NCBI RefSeq assembly: GCF_963082655.1 | Contig: NC_081553.1 | Location: 41,519,812 to 41,583,811 of the forward strand | Length of the DNA: 64,000 bases | Direction: 5' to 3' | Source of the DNA: Stomoxys calcitrans | Lineage: Eukaryota > Arthropoda > Insecta > Diptera > Muscidae | Part shown: positions 11,497-23,900 of the stretch, one piece after another | How positions within the stretch are numbered: position 1 is the stretch's first letter | Layout of the letters: the number at the start of each line of letters is the position of its first letter | The notes under the pieces: generated by a model | What the model was told of the DNA's origin: nothing | Databases searched by the model: none | What the model saw: only the letters and a program-made list of their open reading frames with translations | Position numbers and translations under genes: made by a program

Positions 11497-11804
11497 CAAA
11501 TTTTGCCCATGAACATTCCACTAAGGAACAGGGGCAAACTTCTCACATATCAATGAGTGCAGTCCGATTCAAATTTAAGCTCAATTATAAGGGGCCTCCT
11601 TTTTATAGCCGAGTCCGAACGGCGTGCCGCAGTGCGACACCTCTTTGAAGAGAAGTTTCACTTGGCACAGTACCTCACAAATGTTGCCAGCATTAGGAGG
11701 GGAAAACCACCGCTGAAAAATTTTTTCTGATGGTCTCGCCAGGATTTGAACCCAGGCGTTGGGCGTCATAGGCGGACATGCTAACCCCTGTGCTACGGTG
11801 GCTT
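11497..11804 (-). mobile_element. tRNA-derived SINE, family 1
   Basis: Near-full copy: tail GCAAATTTTGCCCATGAAC at the left, body TAGGAGGGGAAAACCACCGC, and B-box complement GCCAGGATTTGAACCCAGG at 11739-11757. Closely similar to 5241-5550. Confidence 0.75.
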
Positions 11805-12315
11805 TTAAATGAAGCAAACTATAAAAGACTTTAACAAATTTGCATATCAATATAACTTAAAAATAAAATCAGGTTAAGTCGAAAAGAGGGTTCTGATATC
11901 AATCCGCTCCATTCCACTATGGACATACGCCTATAAATGAAGTTACTTCATCGTGACAAGCCATGGGTTGCAATGGCTTTCATGATATAACCCATGAAAG
12001 AAATGTGTGGTATGTCTACGGCTATATTCCAGCAAGAATAGAGATGCCATAAAGTTCGTTGCACCCATAATTTCGCTATTTGTTTTGCAAAAAAGTTTGG
12101 TCTTGTATATTGTTACCCAACATGAGTGACCAGGGTGGCGTATGACGTATGGCGAATGTAGGCATAATTATCGCATAGTAATCATACGCACACATGTTCA
12201 AATAATTGAATAAAGAATGGTTTTTTAATGGTTGGTGTTGTGTCAGAGTTTCTTGCTAATTTTCTATAGGATCGTAATCGTGGACATGCCACTAATTTCT
12301 GACGTACAAAATGAA
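11805..12315. other. Intergenic, nothing recognised
   Basis: A few words (AATCAGGTTAAGTCGAAAAG near 11870) hint at a degraded element end. No gene, RNA or clear repeat. Confidence 0.3.
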
Positions 12316-13165
12316 AAAGCTATGATTGCCAGTTCTGATTTGGATATAGTTGCCATATAGACCAATCTCTCGATTTATGGTTTTGGACCGATAAAAGGCG
12401 CATTTATTGTCCGATTTTGCCAAAATATGGGACAGTGAGTTGTATTAAACCCCTCACTGTCCCAAATCTGGACCAAGATCAGTCCAGATTTGGATATAGC
12501 TGCCATATAGACCGATTTCTCGATTTATGGTTTTGGACCAATAAAAGGCGCATTTATTGTCCGATGGCGCGTTTTATTGTCCAAAATTTGGGACATTGAA
12601 TTGTGTTCGGTCCCTCGATATTTTATTTCAATTTTGTCCAGATCGGTCCAAATTTGAATATAGCTGCCATAAGGACCGATCTCTCGATTTAAGGTCGTGG
12701 GCCCATAAAAAGCGCATTTATTGTGCGATTTCGCCGAAGTTTGGGACGGTGAGTTAAGTTAAGCCCTTCGAAATATTTCTGCAATATGGCACAGATCGGT
12801 CCCGATTTTGATATAGCTGCCATATAGACCGATCTCTGGATTTAAGGTTATGGACCCACATAAAAAGCGCATTTATTGTGCGATTTCGCCGAAATTTTGA
12901 ACAGTGAGTTGTGTTGGTCCCTTTGACATCCCTCTTCAATATGGCCCACATCGGTCCTGATTTGGATATAGCTGCCATATAGACCGATCTCTCGATTTAA
13001 AGTCTTCGCCCCTTTAAAGGCGCACTTATAATTCGATTTCACTGAAATTTGACACAGTGACAAATGTTACACTTTACGTGACTAATGTTAGGCTTTACGT
13101 ATGACGAAAGGTGGTTTACATATATACCCGAGGTGGTGGGTATTCAAAATTCGGCAAAAATGAAA
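12316..13165 (-). mobile_element. 153-bp superfamily element
   Basis: Core units carry GATATAGCTGCCATATAGAC and GGCGCATTTATTGTCCGAT, spaced about 150-160 bp. The right end is TATATACCCGAGGTGGTG then TATTCAAAATTCGGC at 13113-13155, the palindrome end with its tail lost. Open frames on both strands (12417-13063) arise from the repeat. Confidence 0.7.
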
Positions 13166-13494
13166 AAGCTATGATTGCCCTGATGACTTTTAGCAATTTC
13201 AAAATACTGCTTTTATATAATTTTGCCAAAGTCAGATATGCAAATGGAAATTAGTAACTAAAAAAAACGAAAATCTAGGTAAAACTGTAAATTGCGTAAA
13301 AAATTAAATGGCAAGTAACGAGCCAATTTGAGACAGAAGAACAAATCGGAGGACACAATGGTTGTTTTAACCAGTTAAATTTTACTATGATTTATATTAA
13401 GAAGATACCGTGCTGTTATTTGTTAACTTCACCCGTTAGTTCAGTGACCTTACTTATATTAAAAACGAAATTTTTATAACAAAGTGGGCGTTTT
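13166..13494. other. Intergenic, nothing recognised
   Basis: AT-rich sequence with no repeat unit, coding signal or RNA motif that I can identify. Confidence 0.4.
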
Positions 13495-13595
13495 CCTACC
13501 TTCATGCCCCAGACCAAGTCCGCTGGTAAGAATCCAACCTAAGGTCACCGTACTGGAAATTCGAACTCGCCACTAATTCAGCTACCGCCCCATAC
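13495..13595 (-). mobile_element. Degenerate SINE, family 2 head
   Basis: GACCAAGTCCGCTGGTAAGA, CACCGTACTGGAAATTCGAA and CAGCTACCGCCCC line up weakly with the minus-strand head of the SINE at 10421-10583; the B box is decayed. Confidence 0.4.
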
Positions 13596-13962
13596 TCATA
13601 CTTGGCATGGTCCATATCTGTTCATATTCTGATGCATTCAATCCTAGCTAAAGCGGTTCCGCTTCCCATATGGCTTCTTTAGCTCATGGAATACACAATT
13701 TTAATTCAATTTGATGACAATCGCACAACCGAGTATTTGTTATGGCTAACAACCATACTAGCTTAAAGCATAGACGGGGTCAATGTCGATCCATAATCTG
13801 ATGTAATTCCCAAAACTTCTGATTAAAGTTTTGAAACGGAGTCCACCTGTAGAATATTTGAAGGTATATTTTCAGAATTTAATTTACGCTTTAGCTAGCT
13901 TAAGGGGTTTAACATCGGATGAATGCTTTTAATAGCCGCCGATCATGCACATTCCGAGATAT
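13596..13962. repeat. Degenerate 153-bp-type repeat core
   Basis: Weak matches to core phrases (ACTTGGCATGGTCCATATCT near 13601, GCTTCTTTAGCTCATGGAAT near 13674). Too diverged for unit boundaries. Confidence 0.35.
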
Positions 13963-13999
13963 CCCGGTATCCGAAATGGGTACTCGGATTAACAATGTA

Positions 14000-14925
14000 T
14001 TGGGTTGCCTAAAAAGTAATTGCGGATTTTTTAAAAGAAAGTAAATGCATTTTTAATAGAACTTAGAATGAACTTTAATCAAATATATAATTGCCATTTT
14101 GTTCGATAACCTTTTGCCATCTTCCTGGCAAATTTAGTATTCCACGCTCATAGAACTTCTGGCCTTTATCTGCAAAAAACTGAACCAAGTGCGATTTTAT
14201 AGCCTCATCATTGCCGAAAGTTCTACCATTTAAGGAGTTCTGCAAAGATCGAAATAAATGGTAGTCTGATGGTGCAAGGTCAGGGCTATATGGTGGATGC
14301 ATCAAAAGTTCCCAGCGAAGCTCACTCAGTTTTTGGCGAGTGACCAAAAATGTGTGCGGTCTAGCGTTGTCCTGGTGAAATATGACACCTTTACGATTGA
14401 CCAATTCTGGTCGCTTCTCCTTGATGGCTGTATTCAATTTGTCCAATTGTTGACAGTAAACATTCGAATTAATCGTTTGGTTCCTTGGAAGCAGCTCAAA
14501 ATATACCACACCCTTCCAATCCCACCAAACAGACAGCATAACCTTCTTTTGGTGGATATCAGCCTTTGAAGTGGTTTGAACTGGTTCACCATGCTTGGAC
14601 CATGATCGTTTTCGACTAACGTTGTTGTAAACAATCCATTTTTTATCTCCAGTTATGATTCGTTTTAAAAACGGATCGAATTCATTGTGTTTAAGGTGCA
14701 TATCACAAGCGTTGATTCGGTTTTTTAAATGAATTTCTTTCAATACATGTGGTACCCATATTAAAATTGACGCCAAACAAACAAATGTAAACAAAATTAC
14801 GCACACTTTTTTTCTAAAGCAAGCTAAAAGTAACAGCTGATAACTGACAGAAGAAAGAATGCAATTACAGAGTCACAAACCGTTGAAAAAATTAATTACC
14901 GACAATTACTTTTTGGGCAACCCAA
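14000..14925 (-). mobile_element. Mariner transposon, 926 bp, internally deleted
   Basis: Terminal inverted repeats start TTGGGTTGCC (14000) and end GGCAACCCAA (14925); both sides carry a TA target duplication (13998-13999, 14926-14927). The repeats extend imperfectly into AAAAAGTAATTG. Mariners are usually about 1.3 kb; the missing part is the transposase N-terminus. Three MITEs in the window are made of this element's outer ends. Confidence 0.9.
14075..14806 (-). CDS. Mariner transposase, catalytic half only
   Basis: Open 243-codon frame. The D,D34D triad is complete: D54 in TGDKKW, D146 in HQDNARPH and D181 in YSPDLAPSDYHLF, with 34 residues between the last two. WVPHVLKEIHLKNR (residues 17-30) matches the mariner linker around residue 110 of a full ~345-residue enzyme, so the helix-turn-helix DNA-binding domain is gone. 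The first ~16 residues probably come from former leader sequence joined by the deletion. It should not bind the ends by itself; activity is unlikely. No stops in the remaining frame suggest a fairly young element. Confidence 0.85.
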   Translation of the reverse strand: MCVILFTFVCLASILIWVPHVLKEIHLKNRINACDMHLKHNEFDPFLKRIITGDKKWIVYNNVSRKRSWSKHGEPVQTTSKADIHQKKVMLSVWWDWKGVVYFELLPRNQTINSNVYCQQLDKLNTAIKEKRPELVNRKGVIFHQDNARPHTFLVTRQKLSELRWELLMHPPYSPDLAPSDYHLFRSLQNSLNGRTFGNDEAIKSHLVQFFADKGQKFYERGILNLPGRWQKVIEQNGNYIFD

Positions 14926-15014
14926 TAATAATCCTGGATTCGACTCTCGACAAAAGCTTTAGTTTATAGCCAGAAATGATCTAAGTGAGTCTGCTACTCT
15001 AATCTAACCTAACC

Positions 15015-16074
15015 AATATATTATATTAAAATGTTGATAATCCTGTAATAGTCACATTGACAAATAAGTGTTCTATAACATTTTCCGAGAACATCCTTGT
15101 TTTTGGCATTTCAATGACGAAGTCTTCTTATTGTGTGCGGTAAATTGAATTTCAATACGATTTAGCTTGGCTGATGTATGGATCTTATCGATATATTATT
15201 AAGCGTGACCACGTAGACATATAAATCATCGAGAGTCTCATGATCAAATCATAAATGTATGCCTCTATTTTTGTATTTTAAGTATCGTCACCTTTAAAAA
15301 GGATGAATAGCATTGATCTATGTATTCGACGTGAGGGTAAACAGAAAGTATTGCTAATTTTTAAGGCATATAAATAATTCATGAATAAAGGGTCAACTTA
15401 ACAAAGTCGCAATGAATTTGACAGATCTTGTTCTATGTCAATATATGATTGATAAGTTTGGGAATTATTTTTATTTCCCCTTCTTTTAGTAAACATAAAT
15501 TCTTTTTGCACTCTAATATAACTGATTTCGAAACTATTAGTTTTTTGTTATTTTTTGGCTAATGCAAGTGATGATCGAAAATTTTGTAATTTGGCCCAAA
15601 GCCAGATGCGATTAATAACTAATGCAAATACAAGAAAAAAATGTGAAATATTTTTGGGCGATTTTATGCATGATGTGTGTGGTGTTTGGTGTTGTAAAGC
15701 TCTCTATAGTGTCTCATCGAATCGATGATTAGAATGTTTTATTAATAAAATTAACGCCGCCGTATACAAAATGAAATACGGCATCATCAGTGTTGTTGTT
15801 ATTAAAATATGCATTAGCATTCAAATGTAAAATATGTGCAAATGTAAATAATTTTCTAATTTTCTTTTTTTTACACCAAATGTCTGCTACCAATATCATG
15901 CTAGGGAAATGATTTAGTCTGTGTATATCACATTATTGCACCAGAAAGCCCTGAATATAATTCATATTTAATGGTCAACAAATATTTGTAAATTAAAAAA
16001 TAAAAAACAAAAAAAAAAAACAACAACAAATAATAAATTCTTGAGAATGAGATATCAGGAAACCAATTGGATAA
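15015..16074. other. Intergenic AT-rich sequence, nothing recognised
   Basis: Poly-A and poly-T tracts and AT-rich unique-looking sequence, including a CAACAACAA run near 16021. No open frame or repeat unit of note. Confidence 0.4.
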
Positions 16075-17215
16075 CTTAAGTACCCAAATTCGGCATGGAC
16101 ATTGAGTGGTCTAATACAATATTTATGTCACTATTGAATTTTGTAGAACAAAATATTGGTCTTTTTGGCATATTCAATAGCTTATAATTGAATAATATGG
16201 ATGTGAACCATATTAAGGTCGGATATCGTGAGGCTCCGAAAAACTCACTGTTTCAAATTTCAGCGAAATCGGGTAATAAATAAAGCTTTTATGGGCTTCA
16301 GTCCCCTTATCGGCAGATCGGTCTATATGGCAGCTATATCAAAATATAGTCCGATGAGAAGCATATTTAGGTCGGATGTTGGGAGGTCTTAACCTACTCA
16401 CTGTTTCAAATTTCACCCAAATCGGTTAAAAACTAAAGCTTTTATGGGCTTTAGACCCTTTATCGGCAGATCGGTCTATATGACAGCTATATCTAAATAT
16501 AGTCCGATCTGAACCATATTTGGGTCAGATGTCGGGAGGCTTAAAATAACCTATTATTTTAAATTCCAGCGAAATCGGGTAATAAATAAAGCTTTTATGG
16601 TCTTCAGACCCTTTATCGGTAGATCGGTCTATATGACAGCTATATCTAAATATAGTCCGATCTGTACCATATTTAGGTCGGATGTTAGGAGGCTTAAAAT
16701 AACCCACTGTTTTTTAATTTCAGCGAAATCGGGTAATCAATAAAGCTTTTATGGGCTTCAGACCCTTTATCGGGAGATCGGTCTATATAGCAGCTATATC
16801 TAAATAGGTACCGATCTAATCCATATTTCGGTCAGATATCGGAAGGCTTAAAATAACCCACTGTTGCAAATATCAGCGAAATCGGGTTATAAAAAAAGAT
16901 TTTATGGTCTTCAGACTCTTTATCGGGAGATCGGTCTATATATGGTAGCTATACCTAAATATAGTCCGATCTGAACCATATTTGGGTCAGTTGTCGCTCG
17001 GAGGCCTTAAACTACTCACTGTTTCAAATTTCAGCAAAATCCGATAAAAAATAAAGTTTTTATGGACATTAGACCCTTTATCGGAAAATCGGTCTATGTA
17101 GCAGCTATATCCAAATATGGTCCGACTTGGCCAATTCAAGAACTTAACCAGAGTGTATCAAAAAGACGTATCTGTGTCAAATTTCAGCTCAATATCTCAA
17201 TTTTGGAGACGGTGC
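16075..17215 (+). mobile_element. 153-bp superfamily element core, about six units
   Basis: AGTCCGAT recurs at 16348, 16501 and 16654 (153 bp apart), with a variant at 16807 and a further copy at 16963 after a small insertion. Unit phrases are ATAAAGCTTTTATGGGCTTC and ATCGGTCTATATGGCAGCTA. The left end is truncated; the right end joins a type-C fragment. Confidence 0.7.
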
Positions 17216-17765
17216 AGGGTATTATAACTTAGTGCATTTGTTTGTAACATCCAGAAGGAAGAGAATAAGTATACAGACCAACTCAGAATAACTTTATGAT
17301 TCAATTTAGCTCTGTCCGCCTGTCTATCCGTCTTTCTGTCCATGTTAATTTGTGCACAAACTACAGGTCACAATTTTCATCCGATCGTCTTCAAATTTGG
17401 CACATACATATTTTTGGCCTGGAGACGAAGCTAATTGAAATCGAAATTAAAAATTGGATATAGCTCCCTTAAGTATGTTCGACTGATTTGAATTTATATT
17501 GCATTAATGTGGCCATTTGTTAACCGATTCTATCGTAATTTCGAAGCAGGGATTTTCTCTTGACTCCCAACATTGCTTCTGAATTTCATAGAAATTGGTT
17601 GTGCTTTCGACAGACAGACGGACGGACGTGGCTAGATCGACTTAAAACATCATGACGATCAAGAATATATATACTTTATGGGGTCTTAGACGCATATTTG
17701 GAGGTGTTACGATCGGAATGATAATATTAATATACCCCCATCCTATGTTGGAGGGTAATTGGTTT
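17216..17765 (+). mobile_element. Mosaic of two element ends
   Basis: 17216-17580 reads as a type-C left part (GGTGCAGGGTATTATAACTT, GTCTATCCGTCTTTCTGTCC). 17600-17765 is the terminal region of the other type (CGACAGACAGACGGACGGAC, TATATACTTTATGGGGTCTT, CCCCCATCCTATGTTGGAGG). The arrangement suggests nested or recombined copies. Confidence 0.55.
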
Positions 17766-17904
17766 GTCGAAAGTCGGCAATTCCTTATAGCCCAAAAAAT
17801 CGAACAAAAATTTTTCGCAACATTTTTGGTAGTGAGATTTCTGTAAACCTTTTCTTGTCTTGTCTGTTGCATTTGATGGTTTCTATATAAAAAAGAAACA
17901 ATTA

Positions 17905-18815
17905 AAAACGTAAAGTTCAGCCTGGCCGAATCTTATATACCACTATTGATCGAATTTGTCGAGTCCTTTTCCCGGTATCTCTTTTAAGGCAAACAAATGA
18001 TAAAAGAAAATAATTGCTATGCTAATTAAATTGAATGTTGAAGACCATAGTAGTTATTGTGCAAAATTTTAGCCAAATCGAATAAGAGGGAGATCGGTTT
18101 ATAGGAGAGCTGTATCAGGCTGTAGATCGATTGAGACTCCATTTGACGCGTATGTTTAAGATCATGGGAGAAGCCGTTGTACAAAATTTCAGCCAAATCG
18201 GATAATAATTGCGCCCTCTAGAGGGTCAAGAAGTCAAGATACCAGATCGGTTTATATGGCAGCTATATCAGGTTATACACCGATTTCAACCATACTCAGC
18301 CCAGTTGTTGGAAGTCAAAACAGAACATTTCATGCAAAATTTCAACCAAATCGGATAAGAATTACGCTCTCTAGTGGCTCAAGGAGCCAAGGTTCAAGAT
18401 CGGTTTATATGGCAGCTATATCAGGTTACAGACCGATTTGAATCATACATAGCACAATTGTTGGAAGTGGTAACAATCCACTTCATGCTAAATTAAGCTA
18501 AATCGGATGGGAATGGCGCCCTCTAGAGGCTCAAGAAGTCAAGCCCCAGATCGGTTTATATGACAACTATATCAGGTTATATACCAATTTCAACCATACT
18601 AAGCACAATTGTTGGAAATCATAAAAAAACACCTGATGCAAAATTTCAACCAAATCAGATAAAAATTGCGACCTTTAGTGGCTCAAGAAGTCAAGATCCA
18701 AGATCGGTTTTATGTCATGGATCGATATGGTCATTTACAATCCCAACCGACCTACACCTATAAGAAGTATTTGTGCAAAATTTCAAGCGGCTAACTTTAT
18801 TCCTTCGAAAGTTAG
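17905..18815 (+). mobile_element. 153-bp superfamily element, right end missing
   Basis: Opens with GTAAAGTTCAGCCTGGCCGA (decayed palindrome), then TTATATACC and core units with GATCGGTTTATATGGCAGC at about 153-bp spacing (18256 and 18409 in the translated register). Stops at AAGCGGCTAACTTTATTCC before the usual terminal sequence. Confidence 0.7.
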
Positions 18816-20820
18816 TTGGTGGTAGTAAAAGACTAAACTAAACTTCATGCTATTAACTATGCTAAGTTCTTTGGCTACATATGCGTATGAGTATCACTTA
18901 GGATCATCAATCATACGCACCAAGTACATAGTAAGCGAACTGCAAATCTATGAAGAAGTATTGTTTAGCAGAACCGTAGTGTTTAAGGATTGTAATAATT
19001 CCATAGCATATGACATAGGTAAATAATAATGAAACAGAATAATTTAAGCATTTCCTTTAGGTTTTGACTATACTTTTTAATGAATTTTCTAACTTCCTCA
19101 AAAAATATCTCTAAGAAAGTGAATTCTGTCTGCATTTCCTTTTCAAAATCAAATTACTTAGTTCCAATGTTTCTGCTGAATAAGTGGTAATTTTATGGGA
19201 TCAATTAAGAATAAGTGTTTATTCAAACTCATATGAATTAAGTGAATTTTGTTTGTTGTTATGCCGAAGAATTATGTCTAAAAATACATTTTCATCGTAT
19301 GTTTGTAAAAAAGTGATCAAGTTCAAAATTTAACCTAGATTTTAAGAACAAAGTCTTTGCTCTTTGAATGACAAAAACATATCATGAACGAAATTAAAAA
19401 TAAATTCATTTTATTTGATTTTCTATGGGAAATACCAATCATGCTAGATTCGGTTTTCCTACATGTCGAAAAATTCATTCTAAATTGTTGGCATGCATCA
19501 ATGATGACAATTACTGGGGCCATCACATTACGCCATAGCTGCTCACTGCAGCCCTCCAATAATACCTTGGAAATGTGTTAGTATTACATAAAGTAGAGGA
19601 AAATTTCTCACAAAAAAATATTATTATTCCAAATAGTATGGATAAAAATAAATTAAAAAAAAAAATAACAATATATGAAAAAAAAAGAATACATATGGAT
19701 GGATGGTGGGTATCTTTGGTTTCATGCGTAATTGTGAGCAGCGGCGATGAAAAACGAATGAATTTTCACATTGCACAATGGGGTTTATATATACATATGT
19801 GTGGTAGGTATGCACACACACATGTAATCTAAGTGTCTCGAATACAGACCCCACCAATGGGCCAACGACCACCCTCGCAATTGATGATTCGTTTGTATGA
19901 CCCACACACAAATACCCGAAACGAAAAGGCGACCACAGTTTGAATTGGAAAGACCCCCGTTTTTGTGAAAATCAAAAAAAATATGTACAAGGTGATGAAC
20001 ATCGACAGAAGAAGAAGAGAAAAACAACAAACTAAACGCATACACAGTAATATAAATAGAATTCAAGTAAGAAGAACAAGCAGCAACAACAGAACTGAAA
20101 GACATTTTGGCTGAGCAAATTTCAATTGAAACGAAATGGCTGGCAAAAACAACAACTATGGCACTTTCAACACGAGCACTAAAAGAACTGGACGAACTAA
20201 ATGTAGGTGATAGAAACTCTCCTTTATAACGCACTCACCTACACACACACATTTGGCATACCACTAGCTTTGGTCCATAAATCCATTTTTCTTATATGTC
20301 TACATCAGATATCTATTTGCTCTGGCAAAACAATAGCAAGAGAGAGAAAGCCAGAGAGGGAGATTTGTGAACATAAATACAAACACAAACAGACACATTC
20401 ACTGATCTTCAACAACGAAGGTGTGTTATTATTAGAATGTATAGAAGAACACACTGTAAGCATCAGGGAGAGCTATTGCGAGAGCTGGCACAGCAACAGC
20501 ATCAGCCCACCACTCTTCAGTGGTGAGTATGTGTTTTTTTATTTTACTTTTGTTTTTAGCCACTGCCTGCCATGTACATACAAGCTAAAAATGGTATCAC
20601 CGCCATGGTTTATGAAGGTTTGTGTGTATGTGTATGCGCACAAATAGATCGGGCAGTGTATAGACCATAGAGATGAGACACAATTGAACATACACATACA
20701 CACATGTGGGTTTAACACTTTTGTTGGCCATATGGATAAACGAATGTTTAATATGGCATGTGCTTGGCATGTCTGGCTTTCGTGGTATGTGTGTGAGCAT
20801 TGCGTTTTTGCTTGTAGTGG
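18816..20820. other. Mlc2 upstream intergenic region
   Basis: No repeat element and no convincing gene. It has AT-rich stretches, CAACAACA-type runs (20080-20150), AC/GT-rich stretches (19790-19920, 20225-20250, 20620-20720) and CT/GA runs. A MEF2-like CTAAAAATGG at 20585-20594 (one mismatch to YTAWWWWTAR) lies about 300 bp before the Mlc2 ATG; MEF2 control of muscle genes is known, the site is inference. Open frames here match nothing known to me. Confidence 0.4.
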
Positions 20821-20949
20821 TGGAAAATTTGGAAAATTTCTCGGCGAAATTTGTTCTTCAAATATCATCGCCGAATCGATAAAATCAGCCAGAACACTCA
20901 CTGTGCTCCGTCCGTTCGTTCGCTTAGACAACTAACCAAAACTATCACC
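20821..20949 (+). promoter_or_regulatory. Mlc2 leader and presumptive promoter-proximal region
   Basis: Directly upstream of the ATG. A TATA-like GATAAAATC at 20878-20886 and CCGTCCGTTCGTTCGCTTAG in the leader are visible. The start site cannot be fixed from sequence alone. Confidence 0.35.
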
Positions 20950-23900
20950 ATGGTAAGGAATCTAAAACAGAAAAAGACCAATCGAACCAAGCACAAAGGA
21001 TTATTTTTAAAGGATACTCGACAAATTTTATGAAAATAAAAAAAAAGAAAAATATGTGACAAATAAAAGACAATTAACAATGAAAGAAAATAAGTGTTAC
21101 AAAGGTGAAAGAAATTATGAAAGAAAATATGAAAAAAACTGAAAATAAAAAAAAACATTTGACAAAATATTACAAAAAATATTAAATATTTTAAAAAGTT
21201 TAAAAGGACTTGTTATAAGAAAAAGTTCTAGAAAAATTTACCAGTGTTATGGTTATACACAATTTCTAAAAATAGTTTATCAAGAAATGTGATATGTTAC
21301 ACTTACAAAGAACATTTTAAGACTTTTGTGATAATGTGAGTGAGCATAAAGCACATACAGCACATGTGCTAAATATCATATAACACACCAAGGCTGATGG
21401 GATTATTTCAACATACGCACGCACACCTTTATACATATACAGAATTTTTGTGTTGTTGGTGTGTTTGATTGTGAAAGAAGAATTACTCAATGAAATCTTG
21501 CATAATCAAGAATTTAAAGCAAAGAAATGTGTAGCCATATCGAAAATTCTTTTGAGATGACTAAAAGACATTCAAATAATGAAAGAAAATATTAATAAAA
21601 TAAAAAAAAAAATAATAATTGCAATAAAATATGGAGTGGTGAAGTAACCTAAGATTAATAAATTGCCAAATTCTTTAAGAATTATTTTTTATTTATAAAA
21701 AAAGAATTATTAAATTGCAGGATATTTTTGAAAAGTTTTGAGTTTAGTTACTAATTATTTCACAATAAACAAATATTGAGAAAATTTAAATTTTTTTTTT
21801 TGTGAAATTAAATCTTATTTTCTTAAAAACAAAAAACCAGTTAAATAAAATAATAATAAAAAATCTCAAAAAATTGGAAAGTTAGTCAAATTTTTTTTAT
21901 TCCCTTAGTTACTAACTTAGTAACTAACTAACATAATAAACAAATATTGAGAAAAAAATTTTCTAAAATATTTTTTGTGAAATTAAATCTTATTTTCTTA
22001 AAAAAAAATAACTGTAAAATAAAATAATAATAAAAAATTGGAAAGTTGGTCTAAAAAAATTTTTTTATTCCTTGATAAAAAAATAAATTTTTTAAATAAA
22101 AAAAATAAAAGCTGACCTAAATTTTTTTTTATTTTTTTTTTTAAATTCAATAAATATTTTTTTTTCAATTTTTGTTTCAAGCTTCCAAAATCAGCCCTTC
22201 AAATACTAAAAACACTATTTAAAAAATTTGAATTAAAAGTTAAGGTTAGGTTACACATTCTCAATATAGAATCATCTACCCAATTTAAATTTAATTTGTT
22301 AAATTTTTGGAACCCACAACTTGGCAACAGAATAATCTGCTCACTGGCTTAGCGAGAAGCTCCATGTTAACATTTATGGCATGATGTCACTCACCTACTG
22401 TGGAATACTACATCATACTATAACTGTTAACTCATTATGCCAATAGAAACTATATGTGATAGTTAAATTTTACAAATTTTTTCCTAAATATTATCTTCAA
22501 CACGAAAAAAAACAAACATTTTTTATTGCATAAGAAAACAAAATTAAGTAATACTTTTCAATGTTATTGACTTAAATAGTATACACAAAAAGAAATTTGA
22601 AAAAAATTTTCATCTTCCAAAAGATTCGCGAATTGACTAAGTTCTCATTCATAGAAATTTCTGTATGGATTTACATATTCCACGGTCCGGAAACGGATCC
22701 ATCTATGATGTTAAATTGTGAATCTAAATGATTTTCGTAATTCGTAGCAAGAATGCCACAATTTCAATAAAATAAGAATTATTAAGGCATTCGCAATTTC
22801 AGATGCATTTGCCCATAAATTGAAATACTCTACATATCTTTAATTTGGAAATTGAAATGTAACTCTTAATGATTTTCTTCAATCGTGGTAGGAATAAAAT
22901 GTCACAATTGCAATTAACTGAAGATTACTAAAAAATTCACAGTTTCGTATAAAGTCCTCATTAGCAGTATACGCCAAGTGGATTTACCCCTCCCCTATCC
23001 ATTAGGAATAGTTCTACTTATATTTAATGGGAAATTGAGACTAAAAAGTCACACTTCCTTCTTTGAAGCGGAATAAAAAAAATTACTCAATCTGAAACAA
23101 CTGATGATACCTAATGCAATGGTCATTTCGGGCCTACTAGAAGGTCTCATCAGGAGTTTTTGTCCATAGATTCATATTGAAATTGCCATTACGAGCCAAC
23201 TCAACCACTCGTCAGGACCATGACCATGGATGATGAATATATCCAAGAAATATATATATTTTTTAATTTTATCTTAAAAGGAAAACATAAATAAGGAGTT
23301 TGTTAAACATAAAGAAAATTTCAATTTGTTTTTGTTATTTTTGAAAAATTTTTTTTTTTTGGAAAAACGAATGGCTACAATTAAAGAAAAGATGATTTAA
23401 AATAATAATAACAAAAAAGTTTTTATAAAAATATTTCTTTTTTGGGGGAAAAATAAAATAGTACAGCAATTTGTTTTCAACAAAAATTAAAAAAACTACA
23501 AAAAACTAAAATTATCTAAATTTATTTTTTAGCAAAAAAATTTCACTTTATAAAAATAATTTCTTCACAAAAATAAAAGCTTTAAAAAATATTAGCTTTC
23601 TTCAATAAAATTATAGAAGAATTTATTTTCTAAGCATGTTTTTAAAGATATTTTTAGAAAAAATTTCCTTGTGCAAAATATTAAAAAAAATAAATAAATG
23701 AAAAATATTTGAAAAATTTAAAAGAAAATAAAATTAGTTCAAAAATATGTCTCACACATTTATCAAAAAAAAAAAATTATAATACAAACAATTATATAAA
23801 AACATATATATATATATTTAAAAAATAAATAAAATTTATTTATTTAAAATGCTTTCAGAAAAACACACAAGTTTTAATATAAAAGTGATTAAAAATTTTT

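Larger units (their letters stand above)
13963..15014 (+). mobile_element. SINE family 2 copy split by a mariner insertion
   Basis: The SINE head (CCCGGTATCCGAAATGGGTA, then CTCGGATTAACAATG) ends at 13997. The rest (CCTGGATTCGACTCTCGAC, then GATCTAAGTGAGTCTG and AATCTAACCTAACC) resumes at 14928. Between them lies a complete mariner flanked by TA duplications. Joining the two flanks gives a SINE in correct order, so the SINE pre-dates the mariner. Confidence 0.75.

Noticed and set aside
14075..14806. Treating the mariner frame as a domesticated host gene
   Set aside because: It lies between intact inverted repeats with a TA duplication and lacks a promoter or DNA-binding domain, so it is an ordinary deleted transposon.
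16075..17160. Regular repeats that might suggest a CRISPR-like array
   Set aside because: Units are 153 bp, diverged, without unique spacers, and the genome is an insect's.
19384..19581. Overlapping plus and minus open frames near 19.4 kb as a gene
   Set aside because: Short, no homology or splice structure seen; compatible with chance in AT-rich DNA.
20136..20210. ATGGCTGGCAAAAAC, a possible small first exon ending in GTGATAG
   Set aside because: No downstream exon with matching phase or homology was found; it is simple CAACAA-rich sequence.
19785..20234. 149-codon minus-strand open frame upstream of Mlc2
   Set aside because: Low-complexity Ser/Phe-rich translation of AAGAAG/CAACAA DNA, no recognised domain; overlaps other spurious frames.
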